This document shows, one piece after another, positions 24,046 to 40,000 of a stretch of 64,000 nucleotides of DNA. The position numbers and the translations under genes were made by a program. Each line of letters begins with the position of its first letter. Positions within the stretch are counted from its first letter, which is position 1. The notes beneath the pieces are model-generated. The model worked only from the letters and a program-made list of their open reading frames with translations, ran no database searches and was not told the DNA's origin. The stretch is taken from NCBI RefSeq assembly GCF_032854445.1, contig NC_088302.1, positions 29,543,979 through 29,607,978 on the forward strand, written 5' to 3'. This DNA comes from Liolophura sinensis (Eukaryota > Mollusca > Polyplacophora > Chitonida > Chitonidae).

Positions 24046-25946
24046 GTGTTACCTAGCAAATGCTTACATTTTACGGGTCTCTTGTCAGTTAACCTCACTC
24101 AGGATTTATTCAAATTCTTCACTTAAATAGTAACAAATTACACGTCACCTTGCATCATGGCTGAAGCAGTTAGGTGAAAAAATGCTGTGATGCTAATTCC
24201 AATAAATATGACATCAGTGGTCTAGAATTACTCAAAACCTTTAGGTGAATACACGAGACACTATCTGTCTTAAAATCACAAGCATAGACTCAACTCTATG
24301 ATCTATTGGGAAACGAATATGGAAGTCGTGTACTGCCAGCATTGCAGTATCGCTACATCGGAGTTCCCGCTTTCACTGCCTAGATCCAATACTCGTAGCG
24401 TCAGAGATTACTATTTCAACAACGCTTTTCATAGCAACATCGCCTCGTAACATAGTCCGTATTGCCATTATTTATTTATAGTGCCATTCGAAAGTGTTAG
24501 CATTTTCTATGGGTTTACATTGATTCATAGAGTCTAAGGAATGTAAAGTATGTCCAAAAGCAAAATAACAGACACAAAAACAAATTAGGCAAAACTGATG
24601 AATACAGCTGCATGTATAAATTTCGAAAACCTATGAAAAACTTTTCCCCGCGGTGTAAAGCTATTCCCCTGGTATACATTTATCACAGCACGGTATGAGC
24701 CAAGCTCACCTTTTCTTTTGAACCCATTTGTGACCCCAAACGCGGCGTTGTCTCCTTTTTGTGTGTGTGTGTTTTGATGTACAATAAAACATAAGTTGTT
24801 TTGACTGCACAGAGCTTTGAACCTCATATCAAATCATTTTAACTGTCAACTAGACGTAAAACAGGAAACAGGAAACTGGAAACAGCTCTCCAATGGTTAT
24901 TTTGCTCTCCAGTGGAAATAAAACAGTGAATGGTTTCAGGCAGTACCTGACAGACACTCCAGTTGGACTCTCTGATAGAAACCATGTCTTGATCATGCGC
25001 GGAAACGCTTCAGAGAGTGATAAAAAGTGTCATGAAACTGTCGAAATTTTCTCGCAGGTGGTGAAAAACTTTTATGTTAGATTTCTGCGATCTTATCGAT
25101 ATGTTCAGTCAGCGCATTTTTCTTGACATTTCCAGGCATAAACTGCAAACCACATCCTGGAAAGCAGCCGATGGCAAGTCATCCAGCAGAAATCCTTAAG
25201 ACTTTGCGGAAATGACTGACAGTTGAAAATCATGTATCTTCAAGTTGACAATTAACAGATTAACAGAGTTCTATTCTTGACAAAGTATTGCTGATTCTCT
25301 AAGAGCTTAATACATTCACGTTGTACATATTTTACTGGAGCTGACGTGGTAAACTATTTAACAGTGATCACGTGTGCCACTGTGTAACCGGCATTTATTA
25401 TTAGTCTAGAATGCTTGCGAGATTCGAAGCGATTAAGAAAGACTTGCCTATGAAATTCATACCAACCGACCGTGAATGAAACTGTTTATTCCTCGCAATA
25501 GTAGATAAATCTGCAGAATTTCTATTGCCATTACACATTTATCTTCCTTTGACTTTCTTCCTCTGGGAGACATTAGGTACGAGTCTAAATGGCGATCTGG
25601 TCTATGTTCTACTTTAGTAGAGCCATTTTCATCTTCTTGGTAGTAAATAGAGCAAACTTGTCAAAGTAGTCCTCTAGTTAAGCACTGACAAAGAGAACAA
25701 TCCGCATCCATATATTTCTATTTCCAAGACATATATTTCTGTTAGCCAAGGGTCGTGGTGTTGTACAAAGAGAGAACTGACTGAAAAACTTGTTATTAAA
25801 AATCACGCTTTTAATGTCAAAAGTGGTCCAACCCTGCTTATATGATTGCTTATTGTTTGTGGTTTTGTTAAGCCATTGTTCTACGGGGTTGTTTAAGTTG
25901 CTACTATTCAAGCATTTGTCTAAACAGTTAGAATAAGACTCCAAAC
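24046..25946. other. No gene recognised
   Basis: Short open frames only. A (GT)n-like run lies at ~24762-24772. Confidence 0.45.
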
Positions 25947-26053
25947 TGAGGTAAACTGACAAGAGGCCGCATTTCATCGGTTACAAGTGAACATTTACCA
26001 ACAATCACATTGTCGTTACTGCTCCATCTCTATTCTACATGCTGTAATCTTTG
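25947..26053 (+). repeat. Dispersed ~105-bp repeat D1, diverged copy
   Basis: Starts TGAGGTAAACTGACAAGAGG, continues ATCACATTGTCGTTACTGCT, ends CATGCTGTAATCTTTG. It aligns along its full length with the copies at 32.37 and 48.29 kb. Confidence 0.65.
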
Positions 26054-26369
26054 TATTTTATTGTCGAGTAAATAGCTAACTTTCCCGGCCTTTGTTTTTT
26101 TCCTTACCGGGCCAGTAGAGTCACCAACAAGGTGCTAATACGTAAGTTTTGAAATCTCCGACCGCGGGGGAAGCCAGCATGACCTTAATTTTATCTCACA
26201 GTGGACAACTTGGTGTTTCCCTATAATGCCGACAAGATATTATATTTACATATACCACATCCCATCCTGGGAAAATGGCTGTATAAGTGTCGTTTATTCC
26301 ATTAAATTAGACACATTGGCAGTTAGTTGAGTGAGTATAAATATTACAACATAATATTACAAAATACTT

Positions 26370-26460
26370 ACAGCATAGAGAGTAAAGCCAAAGCGGAGAC
26401 AACAGCGTGAAAATTGGCAAATGGTCAAACGTGAAATACGGTCTCGTTGATTTACCTCAG
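26370..26460 (-). repeat. Dispersed ~105-bp repeat D1, minus-strand copy
   Basis: The plus strand reads ACAGCATAGAGAGTAAAGCC ... TTGGCAAATGGTCAAACGTG ... GATTTACCTCAG, the reverse complement of the D1 consensus. It lies only ~320 bp from the copy at 25.95 kb and in opposite orientation. Confidence 0.6.
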
Positions 26461-27229
26461 TTATGGTTTGATTCTAACTGTTCATGTAAATGTTTGAATA
26501 GTAGCACATCGCATGCCCCCTAACTGATCATGTTCACAGAATCCTGTCGAATCTGCCTTGGAATAATACCCCAAACAATGGAACTTATGATGCGAATACA
26601 GTAATGCATGCAAATGATACGTGCAAAACCGTGTAAAATTGTTAAATAAGGGAGACTACTCTGAGCATTAAATTAGGGTCAGTTGTTCGAACAGTCTCCC
26701 CTTGCCCAACACCCGCTCTGTCCTCGTCCAAGCTTTTCGTTATGTATCATGACATGTATCCTACGCTTGATGAGATATTCACAATGCATGAGTATTGACA
26801 GCCATCTACATTTACCATTATTAACGCAATGATCCATTCCCCTGATCGATTTCCCCCAAGACCTCTACGGCTTATCTGTTGTAAGTCAAAGGTCATTTGT
26901 GAACCGTTTATGACTTTAACCATTTTCTACTGTCGTTGATCATCGGCTCTGATGACCTTTGCAACGTGCAGTATTTCGACTGTTGCCTGTGCTAAAGGTC
27001 ATACCAGGTGACTGCTTTATTGCATACATTCACTCTCATCAGACAGCTGACAAATAAGATAAAAAAAAAACTAACTGACAAAAAATGAAAGAAAAAAAAA
27101 TCCTCAGCAACCTAGCATAATTTATTTTCGCAAAAGTTATGGTGCATCTGATTAAAAACAGTGCAACACTGATTTCATCCTGACTGGTGGTTTTAATGTA
27201 AACATTAAAAGTTCAACATTCGTATACCT
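26461..27229. other. No gene recognised
   Basis: AT-rich, with poly(A) runs near 27060 and 27095. No open frame of note. Confidence 0.5.
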
Positions 27230-27239
27230 CTCTGGTTTA

Positions 27240-27499
27240 TTTATTTGATTGGTGTTTTACGCCGTACTCAAAAATATTTCACTTGTGCGACGGCGGTCAG
27301 CATTATGGTGGGTGGAAACCGGGCAGAGCCCGGGGGAAACCCACGACCATCCGCAGGTTGCTGGCAGACCTTCCAACGTACTGCCGGAGAGGAAGCCAGC
27401 ATGAGCTGGACTTGAACTCACAGCGACCGCACTGGTGAGAGACTCCTGGGTCATTACGCTGCGTTAGCGCGCTGACCAGCTGAAACACGGAGGCCCCCG
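27240..27499 (-). repeat. SINE family S1, full length with target-site duplication
   Basis: Runs from the A/T-rich tail (TTTATTTGATTGGTGTTTTA on plus) to the tRNA-like head ending CGGAGGCCCCCG. It is flanked by CTCTGGTTTA at 27230-27239 and 27500-27509, a 10-bp target-site duplication. Overlapping short open frames are repeat shadows. Confidence 0.93.
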
Positions 27500-27933
27500 C
27501 TCTGGTTTAAGCCATCAACTTAAGGGATGCTCCAAGTATAATCGTGAGGCCAAATTCCAAAAGCAACATAAAACAGAAGTTCCCAAAACGATATGTAAGA
27601 AACAATATATAAATAGTAAAACAGGAAACAGGGCTGAACATCGCTTCATTCAACCGGTATGATTTAATGTAGCCTAACTGTTACATCTAGCTGTAATACT
27701 ACTTGTCAGCTGTTTTGCACTGTCTGTCATTCATTGAAAACTGATGACCGCTTCTCTCTTGGGTGTTACAGGCTTTATTTCCTATTTGTATAATTTCTTA
27801 CATACGTTTGTCAAACGTTGTTTTGGAAATGGATCTTGCGATTATCGACTTGGAACGCCCTTTACGGACTACAAATGGAATACGAATGTCGGACATGACG
27901 CTTATACGGTTATATTCGGTCGTTTATACAGTG

Positions 27934-31896
<3,963 letters not shown>

Positions 31897-33711
31897 TACA
31901 TTGTTGAAAATTGCCGACTATTTCTTTTCTCACGTATAATGACTATATTAGTTTCCCTATGCTAAATATTTCCCTGTGCTAAATGGTTTTCAGTAAGTTG
32001 GTCTGCTTTTATACTGTGAAGTTCACCATGAGACAGTTCATTGTTATATTTATCGCTTTACATCATGTCTTAGTGCACAATGAAGATGTGTCGCAGATAT
32101 GTAAATAAGGCGCATGCACGTATGTATACACGTTACGAATCTAGCTGACACGCCGATCTATGGCATCTAACATCTTGTCAGGTGGGCCTTCATTAATATG
32201 TGACACGACGTCAAAGCTATAGCTGGTACCGCCTAGCAGTGTCACATCCAGATAAGTATAAAGATGAAAAGTGTAAGTCAGATATCAAAGTCAGATATTA
32301 AAATAAAGATTTATATTGTGACATCTAGATTCATATTGCGACTGATTCATTCGCGCCCTCGGTCTTTGAGGTAAATTGACAAGAATCCGTGTTTCACCTA
32401 TTACGTCTGACCATTTGTCAGCTATCACACTGTCGTCGCTCCTCTGGTTTTGCTCTCTATGCCGTACGTCTTTAATCATAATCTTCAGTCATTCAGCACC
32501 ATAGCAAAAAGAAAGCAGCCATACCTCGTGGATTTAACCATAGCTATATCGAGAGAGCATTAATGTCAACCTGAAGTATAGTCTGGTGCCACAGAAAATG
32601 CCTCACATGCCAACTTAAAGCTGCATTGATTTCGGGAACTTCAAAGGGTTAAAATGACAGGAATTTGTTTCAATGAGAACCGGACATCTGGAGCCTTTGC
32701 TGTGCTCATTCTGTGTAAATGGATCTAGGAAACAAATCAAACAACTAGCATGTTTGACGACCATTTAGAGGAGCAATGCCAGGGTTGAGCGAGCAGCATG
32801 GGCTGTTCTTGTGCATAATCCACGTGACAAACGGCACTTCTGCCTTATTCATTTACTTTATATGTACTCTACTCATCTGTTTTTATGTTTAATATCCACG
32901 GAGAAAGGCTATTAATTTGTAGCAATATGTAGGGAATACGGATATCGTAAACAATTCGTCGTTGGCTACGGAAGGAATGACAAGAAAATCAAGTTTGTAA
33001 AGTGAATATGATTCAGCAAACTACGCAATTAACGATTGGATCTAATAATAATAATAATAATGAAAAATAATATGAAACATGTAGGCTTATTTTACATTTC
33101 AGAATTTTTACCTTTCTCAGACTGATGCTGTTCAAGGTATTTTTTTTGTTTCAGTAAATATTACAGAAAATGACCAGCATAAAATTTAAATTCGATATTC
33201 AAAATTTTCCTGGGTCTCGTTAAATTCCGCTATAAAAAGATTTTATTTTCTTCTGTAAAGGATAGACAGAATATGAGAGAGGAGTTACGCTTGTTAATAC
33301 GCCAAATGTGAATATTAGTTTAACTATTTATATTTGTGCTAGCATTTTCCAAATGTGACAGATGAAATATTATACTAGTACGTACTGTTTCATACTGAAG
33401 GAATCATGAAGATTCCTTAGATCTAATAAACTATTACGTTCACATCAAAACATCGATAAAAAACAAGTGCTTTTCTAAAAGGATAACTTTTAATACATGC
33501 AAGTAAGTGAAAAGTAAATACCCTGTTTCCATCTCCATCCATCCGTAAAGTAGTGACAAGGCTGGCTATTTCTCATGCCTGGATGTCTCTAAATTTGTGG
33601 GGAAAAAACATATGATATTTGCCTACAGGTTTTTGTGTTATATGCGCAAAGACCTTCGTTGGCTGTTGGTGGCCGTTCGTAAAGGTAACCGTTGTTCCTG
33701 GTATTTAGGAC
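31897..33711. other. No gene recognised (contains a D1 repeat and an (AAT)n tract)
   Basis: AT-rich flank of the minisatellite. (AAT)n at ~33043-33062. Short open frames only. Confidence 0.5.
32366..32476 (+). repeat. Dispersed ~105-bp repeat D1
   Basis: Begins TTGAGGTAAATTGACAAGAA and contains the best-conserved core CAGCTATCACACTGTCGTCG, then GGTTTTGCTCTCTATGCCGT ACGTC. The core is identical to the copies at 48.3 kb and, inverted, 57.9 kb. Confidence 0.8.
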
Positions 33712-33757
33712 TTATTTGATTGGTGTTTTAGGCCGCACTTACGGATATTTCACTTAC
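33712..33757 (-). repeat. SINE family S1 tail fragment
   Basis: CTTATTTGATTGGTGTTTTA followed by GGCCGCACTTACGGATATTT. Only the 3' tail is present. Confidence 0.7.
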
Positions 33758-34344
33758 ACGCTGGTTACTGTCAAGTCTTAAGCAAACGGAACAACCACAT
33801 TCCATCAATTTGCGCAATCACATTACAGTGTTATAGAAGGCATGCAGTACATTACTTAACCGATAGAATGTTGTCCAACAACAGTATTAATGGTTTAAAA
33901 AATGCATATAGTTTTCAGGATAGATGGGATTTTGTAAAGAAAATAGAGATTTGTAATTCAAACTACCGAAATACAAATATAGTCAAGAAACTATCACTAT
34001 CATAAATAGTATTTATGCCTGAATGCTAAAGTGGGCTCTAAGGACCCTACTGCCATGCAGTGGCAGGGTGCTATGTCACATCACCTTTGTCTCTTTATAT
34101 TCAACTACAAGCGAAATTGTGTGAACGTTATGTATTTTGTATTTTACTCGTGTTTATTAGAGTGAAAAAGCCCCTCCTGTTAAGAAAGAGTAGAAAACAC
34201 CAGCTATTGGGTGCATGAAGTCAATGATATGATTCAACCATTTGGCTGCATTCAATTCTGTTAAGAGTTTTAACACTCCATGAATGAAAATATGTCAGTT
34301 TGTCCATCTCATGAAACTTACTTCATTACGTACCTTTACTTTAC

Positions 34345-34585
34345 TTTTTTTTTGTTTTACGCGGTACTCAAGAATATTTCACTTATACGACGGCGGTCAG
34401 CATTATGGAGGGTGGAAACCGGGCCGACCCCGGGGGAAACCCACGACCATCCGCAGGTTGCTGTCTGACCTTCCCACTTAAGGCCGGAGGGGAAGCCAGC
34501 ATGAGCTGGACTTGAACTCACAGCGACCACATTGGTGAGATGCTCCTGGATCATTACGATGCGCTAGCGCGCTAACCAACTGAGA
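34345..34585 (-). repeat. SINE family S1, nearly full length
   Basis: From TTTGTTTTACGCGGTACTCA through ATCCGCAGGTTGCTGTCTGA to GCGCTAGCGCGCTAACCAAC. The last ~15 bp of the head are missing or altered (TGAGAGAAATAAC). Confidence 0.9.
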
Positions 34586-35314
34586 GAAATAACCAGATGT
34601 AAAAGTGTATGTTTTTATTCACTTAAAGCACCATTTTATCAGAAATGGTAAACATCCACACGCTGTGTTTATTCTGACGAAAACATTAGGCTCATAAAGA
34701 CTTTCTAATGTCTGTAGCCGTCGGAAAAATATTTATACAATTTTAAAAATTAATTTTAGATAATATCTACATACTTAGGAAATATATATTACAGTGATAA
34801 AATCAAGCATACCGACTAACTGTACAATTGTTTATTTCTGGCTTCTGGTTCATGAAAGAAAATTAAACCCCAGATGCTAACTGCCATCGCATTGCTATAC
34901 AAGACACCAGTCGCCATTGAATTAATTTCTGTCTGAAGATCACTAGATAAGAATTAGAAATAATGTTCTTTCACAAGACATATACATTCAAAATTATATA
35001 AATAAAATCTGAAAACGCCACGGATTCATTGCGAAAACACTTTTGTGTCAGTTCTTTTGGATAAGTACGGGATTATAAGAAATAGGTAAAACGCAAGAAC
35101 ACAAAACGACTATGAAGACTGAATTCAGAACAAATTTCAGCCAAGCAATGGAGATTTGTGATCAATAATTGTTGAGGATATAAAATGTTATACTTCCACC
35201 AGCATATGGCAATATATACAGATTAAAATATCAAAACCAATCCATGGCATATAAAGAATATTCTTTGGATGAACCAGCCCTTCCCTTGAAGCAGCAATAT
35301 ATATTTTGCAGATT
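34586..35314. other. No gene recognised
   Basis: Very AT-rich spacer between two SINEs of the same family and orientation. No open frame of note. Confidence 0.5.
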
Positions 35315-35325
35315 TGATTAAAATC

Positions 35326-35594
35326 CTCTTTGATTTCATTTGATTGGTGTTTTTACGCCGTACTCAAGAATATTTCACTTATACGACGGCAGCCAGCGTT
35401 ATGTTGGGTGGAAACAGGGCAGCGCCCGTGGGAAAAACCATAACCATCCGCAGGTTGCTGGCAGACCTTCCCACGTACAGCCGGAGAGGAAGCCAGCATG
35501 AGCTGGACTTGAACTCACCGCCACCGCATTGGTGAGAGACTGCTGGGTGATCACGCTGCGCTAGCGCGCCAACCAATTGAGCCAAGGAGGCCCC
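35326..35594 (-). repeat. SINE family S1, full length with target-site duplication
   Basis: Runs from the tail (CATTTGATTGGTGTTTTTAC) to the head (AATTGAGCCAAGGAGGCCCC). Flanked by TGATTAAAATC at 35315-35325 and 35595-35605, an 11-bp target-site duplication. Confidence 0.93.
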
Positions 35595-35605
35595 TGATTA
35601 AAATC

Positions 35606-36919
35606 ATGAACCAAATGTACACTAGTGAATTGCTGTAGTTGTAACACAAATGACACTTTGTGATAAACAATGATGGTAAATAACCAAGTAGAATGGGGCA
35701 ATATGTTTCGGTTTAAAAAACAAGCAATAATTTGTAGATTTACATTTTTCACTGAATGGTGTATGATAGCCTGCTGTTAGTCCAGCATTTTAACATTGTT
35801 GACAGGCTGAAATGTTACGCTCAAATTTATGAGTCATTTGAATGAGAAATGTCTATTTTCGCACAATAGATCCTTCATTAACAGCAGTATATGTACACCA
35901 TATATGTAATCGTACGATGTAATCCATGAAGGGACTGTCATGATAATGCTCAGCACATTACATGTCATTGTAATGCAATAAAGAGAGCATAATGTGTACC
36001 AATATACAACTGTACGAATCCGTCGGCTAAATCCGCAAAATGTGAATCTGTCACTAGTCCTCTCTAACGTTCCAAAGAGAAATGGCACGACTTTATTTCG
36101 ATAGTGTTAGATAATATTGTAGACTCTGGCCGCTGTATCTGTGTACCATGACATGTTGCTGCGCAATTCCATCCCGAGGCGGTTAAACAGGAGAGTCTCT
36201 CCCCTCGCTTGAATCAGCCGTCAGTTCACTTCACGCGTCCCTACCCGAGAGCACAGCATGGGGTGATCAAGCACGAGATTTTCCGCGAGATTTCAATTAA
36301 TCCTGGTTTTTCCCGGTGACGTTTTTGGTTGCCCTGAGGCCACGTGCTCTGGAAGAGCAGCTGAGGTGTCAGGTGTTTGATGTGCTGTATTGCCACGCCT
36401 GTTCACGTCAACATCAATCAGAAACCAAGCTGAGCGTTCCCCACCGTTCTCAGACACCAGATACAAGAAAGCAGGAAACTCCATTCATCCAACAGTTTTA
36501 GGGCAACTGAACAACCTTTCTTTCCTGAAGGTCATCCCGGCCCACAAATACTGTTCAGAACAGTTATAGCACTTTTGTTTCTATCCTTATGTTTGTTCTT
36601 TCTCCACAAACAATTCATCAACATGGAGTGAATAAGTATGAAAAAAGCTTGTTTGTGATATGAAAACTCCATGGCCACAAGAAGTCAAGTAAAGCCTCTT
36701 GATTGCTTCCTCTGTCAATGTTGTAATATTGGAGCCATACAATCAGTCTCCAGTCTCCATCTAAAACCCTACAGTTTAAAACAGAACATCATGCGCACAA
36801 TCAACCTATTATCATACAGAACAGCACCGACACGGGCTTCATCATCCCACAGGGGTTAACGCGAGATCTCGTTCAGCCATGTCCACGTAAACGTTCATAG
36901 CTGGCGTCACTTCCTCTAG
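35606..36919. other. 3' flank or 3'UTR of the channel gene; no other gene recognised
   Basis: Sequence downstream (on the minus strand) of the stop codon at 36920. A minus-strand AATAAA is present at 36092-36097, and the 3'UTR end cannot be fixed. Open frames here lack any recognised family. Confidence 0.4.
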
Positions 36920-37068
36920 TCAGCACGTCGACTCTCCAGGCTGTTCGAACCTCTTTAACTTCCCTTTGAAGAACACGATATTAATTAATTGACCAGCAAA
37001 ATCCAGAGCCTCGAAGAAAGCAATAACGCTGATGCCTAGGTAGAGAGCCAAAGATCCACCAATGTCAC
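36920..37068 (-). CDS. DEG/ENaC exon 10: TM2, GIS selectivity filter, short C-terminus and stop
   Basis: 149 bp: 2 nt finishing Cys, 48 codons and TGA at 36922-36920. The acceptor is GTGTTTATATTTCACAG. It encodes C-DIGGSLALYLGISVIAFFEA, where GIS is the GxS selectivity filter and DIGGS the conserved TM2 entry. The cytoplasmic tail is short (about 30 residues, basic KGKLKRF, ending GESTC) and lacks an ENaC-type PPxY motif. The residue at the degenerin position, just before DIGG, is Cys where relatives mostly carry Gly, Ala or Ser. Its codon is split by the intron. No confident poly(A) signal lies close by. AATAAA on this strand occurs near 36097-36092, about 820 bp downstream. Confidence 0.95.
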
Positions 37069-40000
37069 CTGTGAAATATAAACACAAGCTTGTATCAAAC
37101 AGTCACAGGATGAAAACGGAATGGTTGTCTGAAATCTTTTGTAATTTCCCAGAGAAATACAGCAAGTGAAATATAATGCTTGAAGTAAAAAGTGACCCAA
37201 TCTGCGGTAAAGTATTTAGATTAAATACTTACAGGCTAAGTCAAATAGTCCGTATGAAGTCTGCTGTGTTATCGTAGTCTCTGTCAGCTCGGCGAAGTAT
37301 ATATCCAGTTGTAAAAAGTTGTTTCTACAACAGAAAATTTATTGTATAAGTCATTCGTTTAGGAACATCGTGTTGTCAAGATACCAAAAGAAACAAATCC
37401 AAGCGGCAAACCGTGTAAAATAAATTAGACTTTATAAATAAAAGAATAATAATAAGAATAATAATAAAAAGAATAATAAAAGAGAGGTAATAACCCTGGT
37501 TGTATTGTATCTAAAGATCAATGTCTCATTTCCTCGGCCTGTTGTGTGCATGTGCCTGCCACATTGTTTTTGAATTTGGCTGAATTTGGCCTATGCAAAT
37601 AAACAGTCACTACATATTTCCAGATTCCATGTTCTACCTTTTAGTATTACAGGTAAAGCCTGTACACAATCATCATTGTCTGTCCTTCACAATTACGATT
37701 ACATGAAACCAATCTATGTTGAGCACATGTCTGGGCCTACTGACATGCACTGAAATTCTTATATTGGCAATATTTCAGTTCCGCATTTCACAACAGTCAC
37801 TGTCTAAAAGTTTTAAGGGTTATCATAACGTCAGCAAAATATCTACCATATTGTGTCGAGAGTTAGTGCTGATCAACAAAAACTTACAGATAAAATTTTC
37901 CGTTAATCTTTGTACTTTCAACATAATCCTCCAGTTCCGTCTCGTACTCGGCCACGTGATTGAGAGACTTCCGAATATCATTTGTCACTGCGTCCGTGTC
38001 CTGAGCTAAAGATGGCGTCTCAAGCGATTTAAGGATCTTTTGTGACAACCGGAAATCGCTAAATCGAAATTTAATTGGTTCAATGAGATTCCACATGGCA
38101 GTTCCGGCGCGAGCAATATCGTCCATGAGCTGCTTGACTTTCATGGTAAGGTCCTGTCAACAACAAAATACGACAACTGGTTAAAAGCAGGAAACTACGT
38201 AAGAGGTACACAGACAGTCATCATCACCGAATATTACCGACATAGCTTAGACTTTATTTAAACTCAGGATGGGAGAAATTCGTGTAAAGAAATGAATTTA
38301 AAAGTCACGCTTTATTCCTTATATGTATATATCTAGTAAAGGAGCGTTTTGTGCCTTTGCAAAATGTTTGGAAAATAAATAATTCTGAATAACCCTAATC
38401 CTCATTATGTACATTACTCAGCGAGGTGACACATCGAAACAAACTACTGGATATTTATGATCGCTTCATCATTGTTAACTTATTTAATGTGATTCCCTGC
38501 CATCACAATGCTGGCTCCCTCCCCGGCCGTACGTGGGAAGGTCTGACAGCAACCTGCTGATTGTCGTGGGTTTCCCCCGGGCCCTGCTCGGTTTTCTCCC
38601 ACCATAATGCTGGCGACCGTTGTATAAGTGAAATATTCTTGAGTATGACATAAAACACCAATGAAATAAATATTCAGTGTGACAGAATTTACACCCAACA
38701 GGCTTTTTATACGAAACATCATCTAGCATGTGTGACACATAAAAAACTAAGCAGGTATATTTCATTTAGTATATATTCATGAGAGTTCAAATATAAATCA
38801 TTAGTAAGAAAAGTCATCATTACTACCATACAACAAACATTAAGTTGGTTAGGCCATTATAGCAATCTGATAGGAAATTCGAAAATAAGCTTAATTGTTT
38901 CATTCTCTTTTAACAATGCTTGTATCGGGAAGAAAACAGAGCAGGAATTATTAATCCATTGCTATTAAATAATTCCGGGGTTCCGTGGAGTCTTTCAAAG
39001 GAGTAAAATTCAGTTCTGAATACGATTGTCTTGAAATACATGAGAGTGATTATATTGGACACAATAGCAGTCGGAGCTCACACAATGCTACGGAGACGAA
39101 CACTGCGAGAATACATGATTTTTACTTTTCATACGGCCCGCTCAAAGAACCGAGCTTGATTCGTTTTTCCCAATTAATTACCCTCAATATGAATGGCCAT
39201 GCATTGTTGATACCGGCAGCTGTCAACTCTCTGTTCGATGGCTAAGAAAACCCATATGTTGAGCCTGATAACGCAGACTTTCTTCTCCATTTACACCCCG
39301 TAATGCTGGTATGCCGCTTGTTACCGTCTATACATTATTAACCAGTTGGACATATGGAACAAGTAGCTTTGAGCCCAAAGAAAATAATGCAATCTGTATG
39401 ATGAAATGCAAACATGAATCCACTATGGACATTACTCAAAACAGCTTCTGTCCTTGCATTTAAGCTGACCCGGATTTCAATGTCAGCTTGCCGGATAATG
39501 GAACTCTTCACAGGGAACAAAAGAAAAATATGACCAATACTGTCCAAGTAAAATACGAAATAAAACTAGAATTTATTGTTTATTTATTATTATTTACTTT
39601 CTTTTGTCTTTCAGGGACAATTGCAGTTTTACACTTTGAGGCAAAACTGCTTTCTCTATACAATGGGCCTTCCAGCAACCTGCGGATGGTTGTGGATTTT
39701 CCTCGGTTTTGCTTCCACCATAAAGCTGATTGTATAGGTGAAATATTTTCGAGAACGGCGTTTAACCCCAGTCAAATAAATAAGTAATAGATCTATTCAG
39801 TGAGGTTTAATATAGTTTTAAAGATAGTTTTTAAACAGTGAACAGGATATCAACGGCCGAAATGCGATACGAAATCGAAAATTATCCATATCATCTGAAA
39901 AACAGTATACCATGTTAAATCAGGCTCTCCTAAACTGCTTTCATTGGTAACAAAAATTAGTATCTATTTAACTCGAATGAAAGCCTGTGTTGATAAGGAA

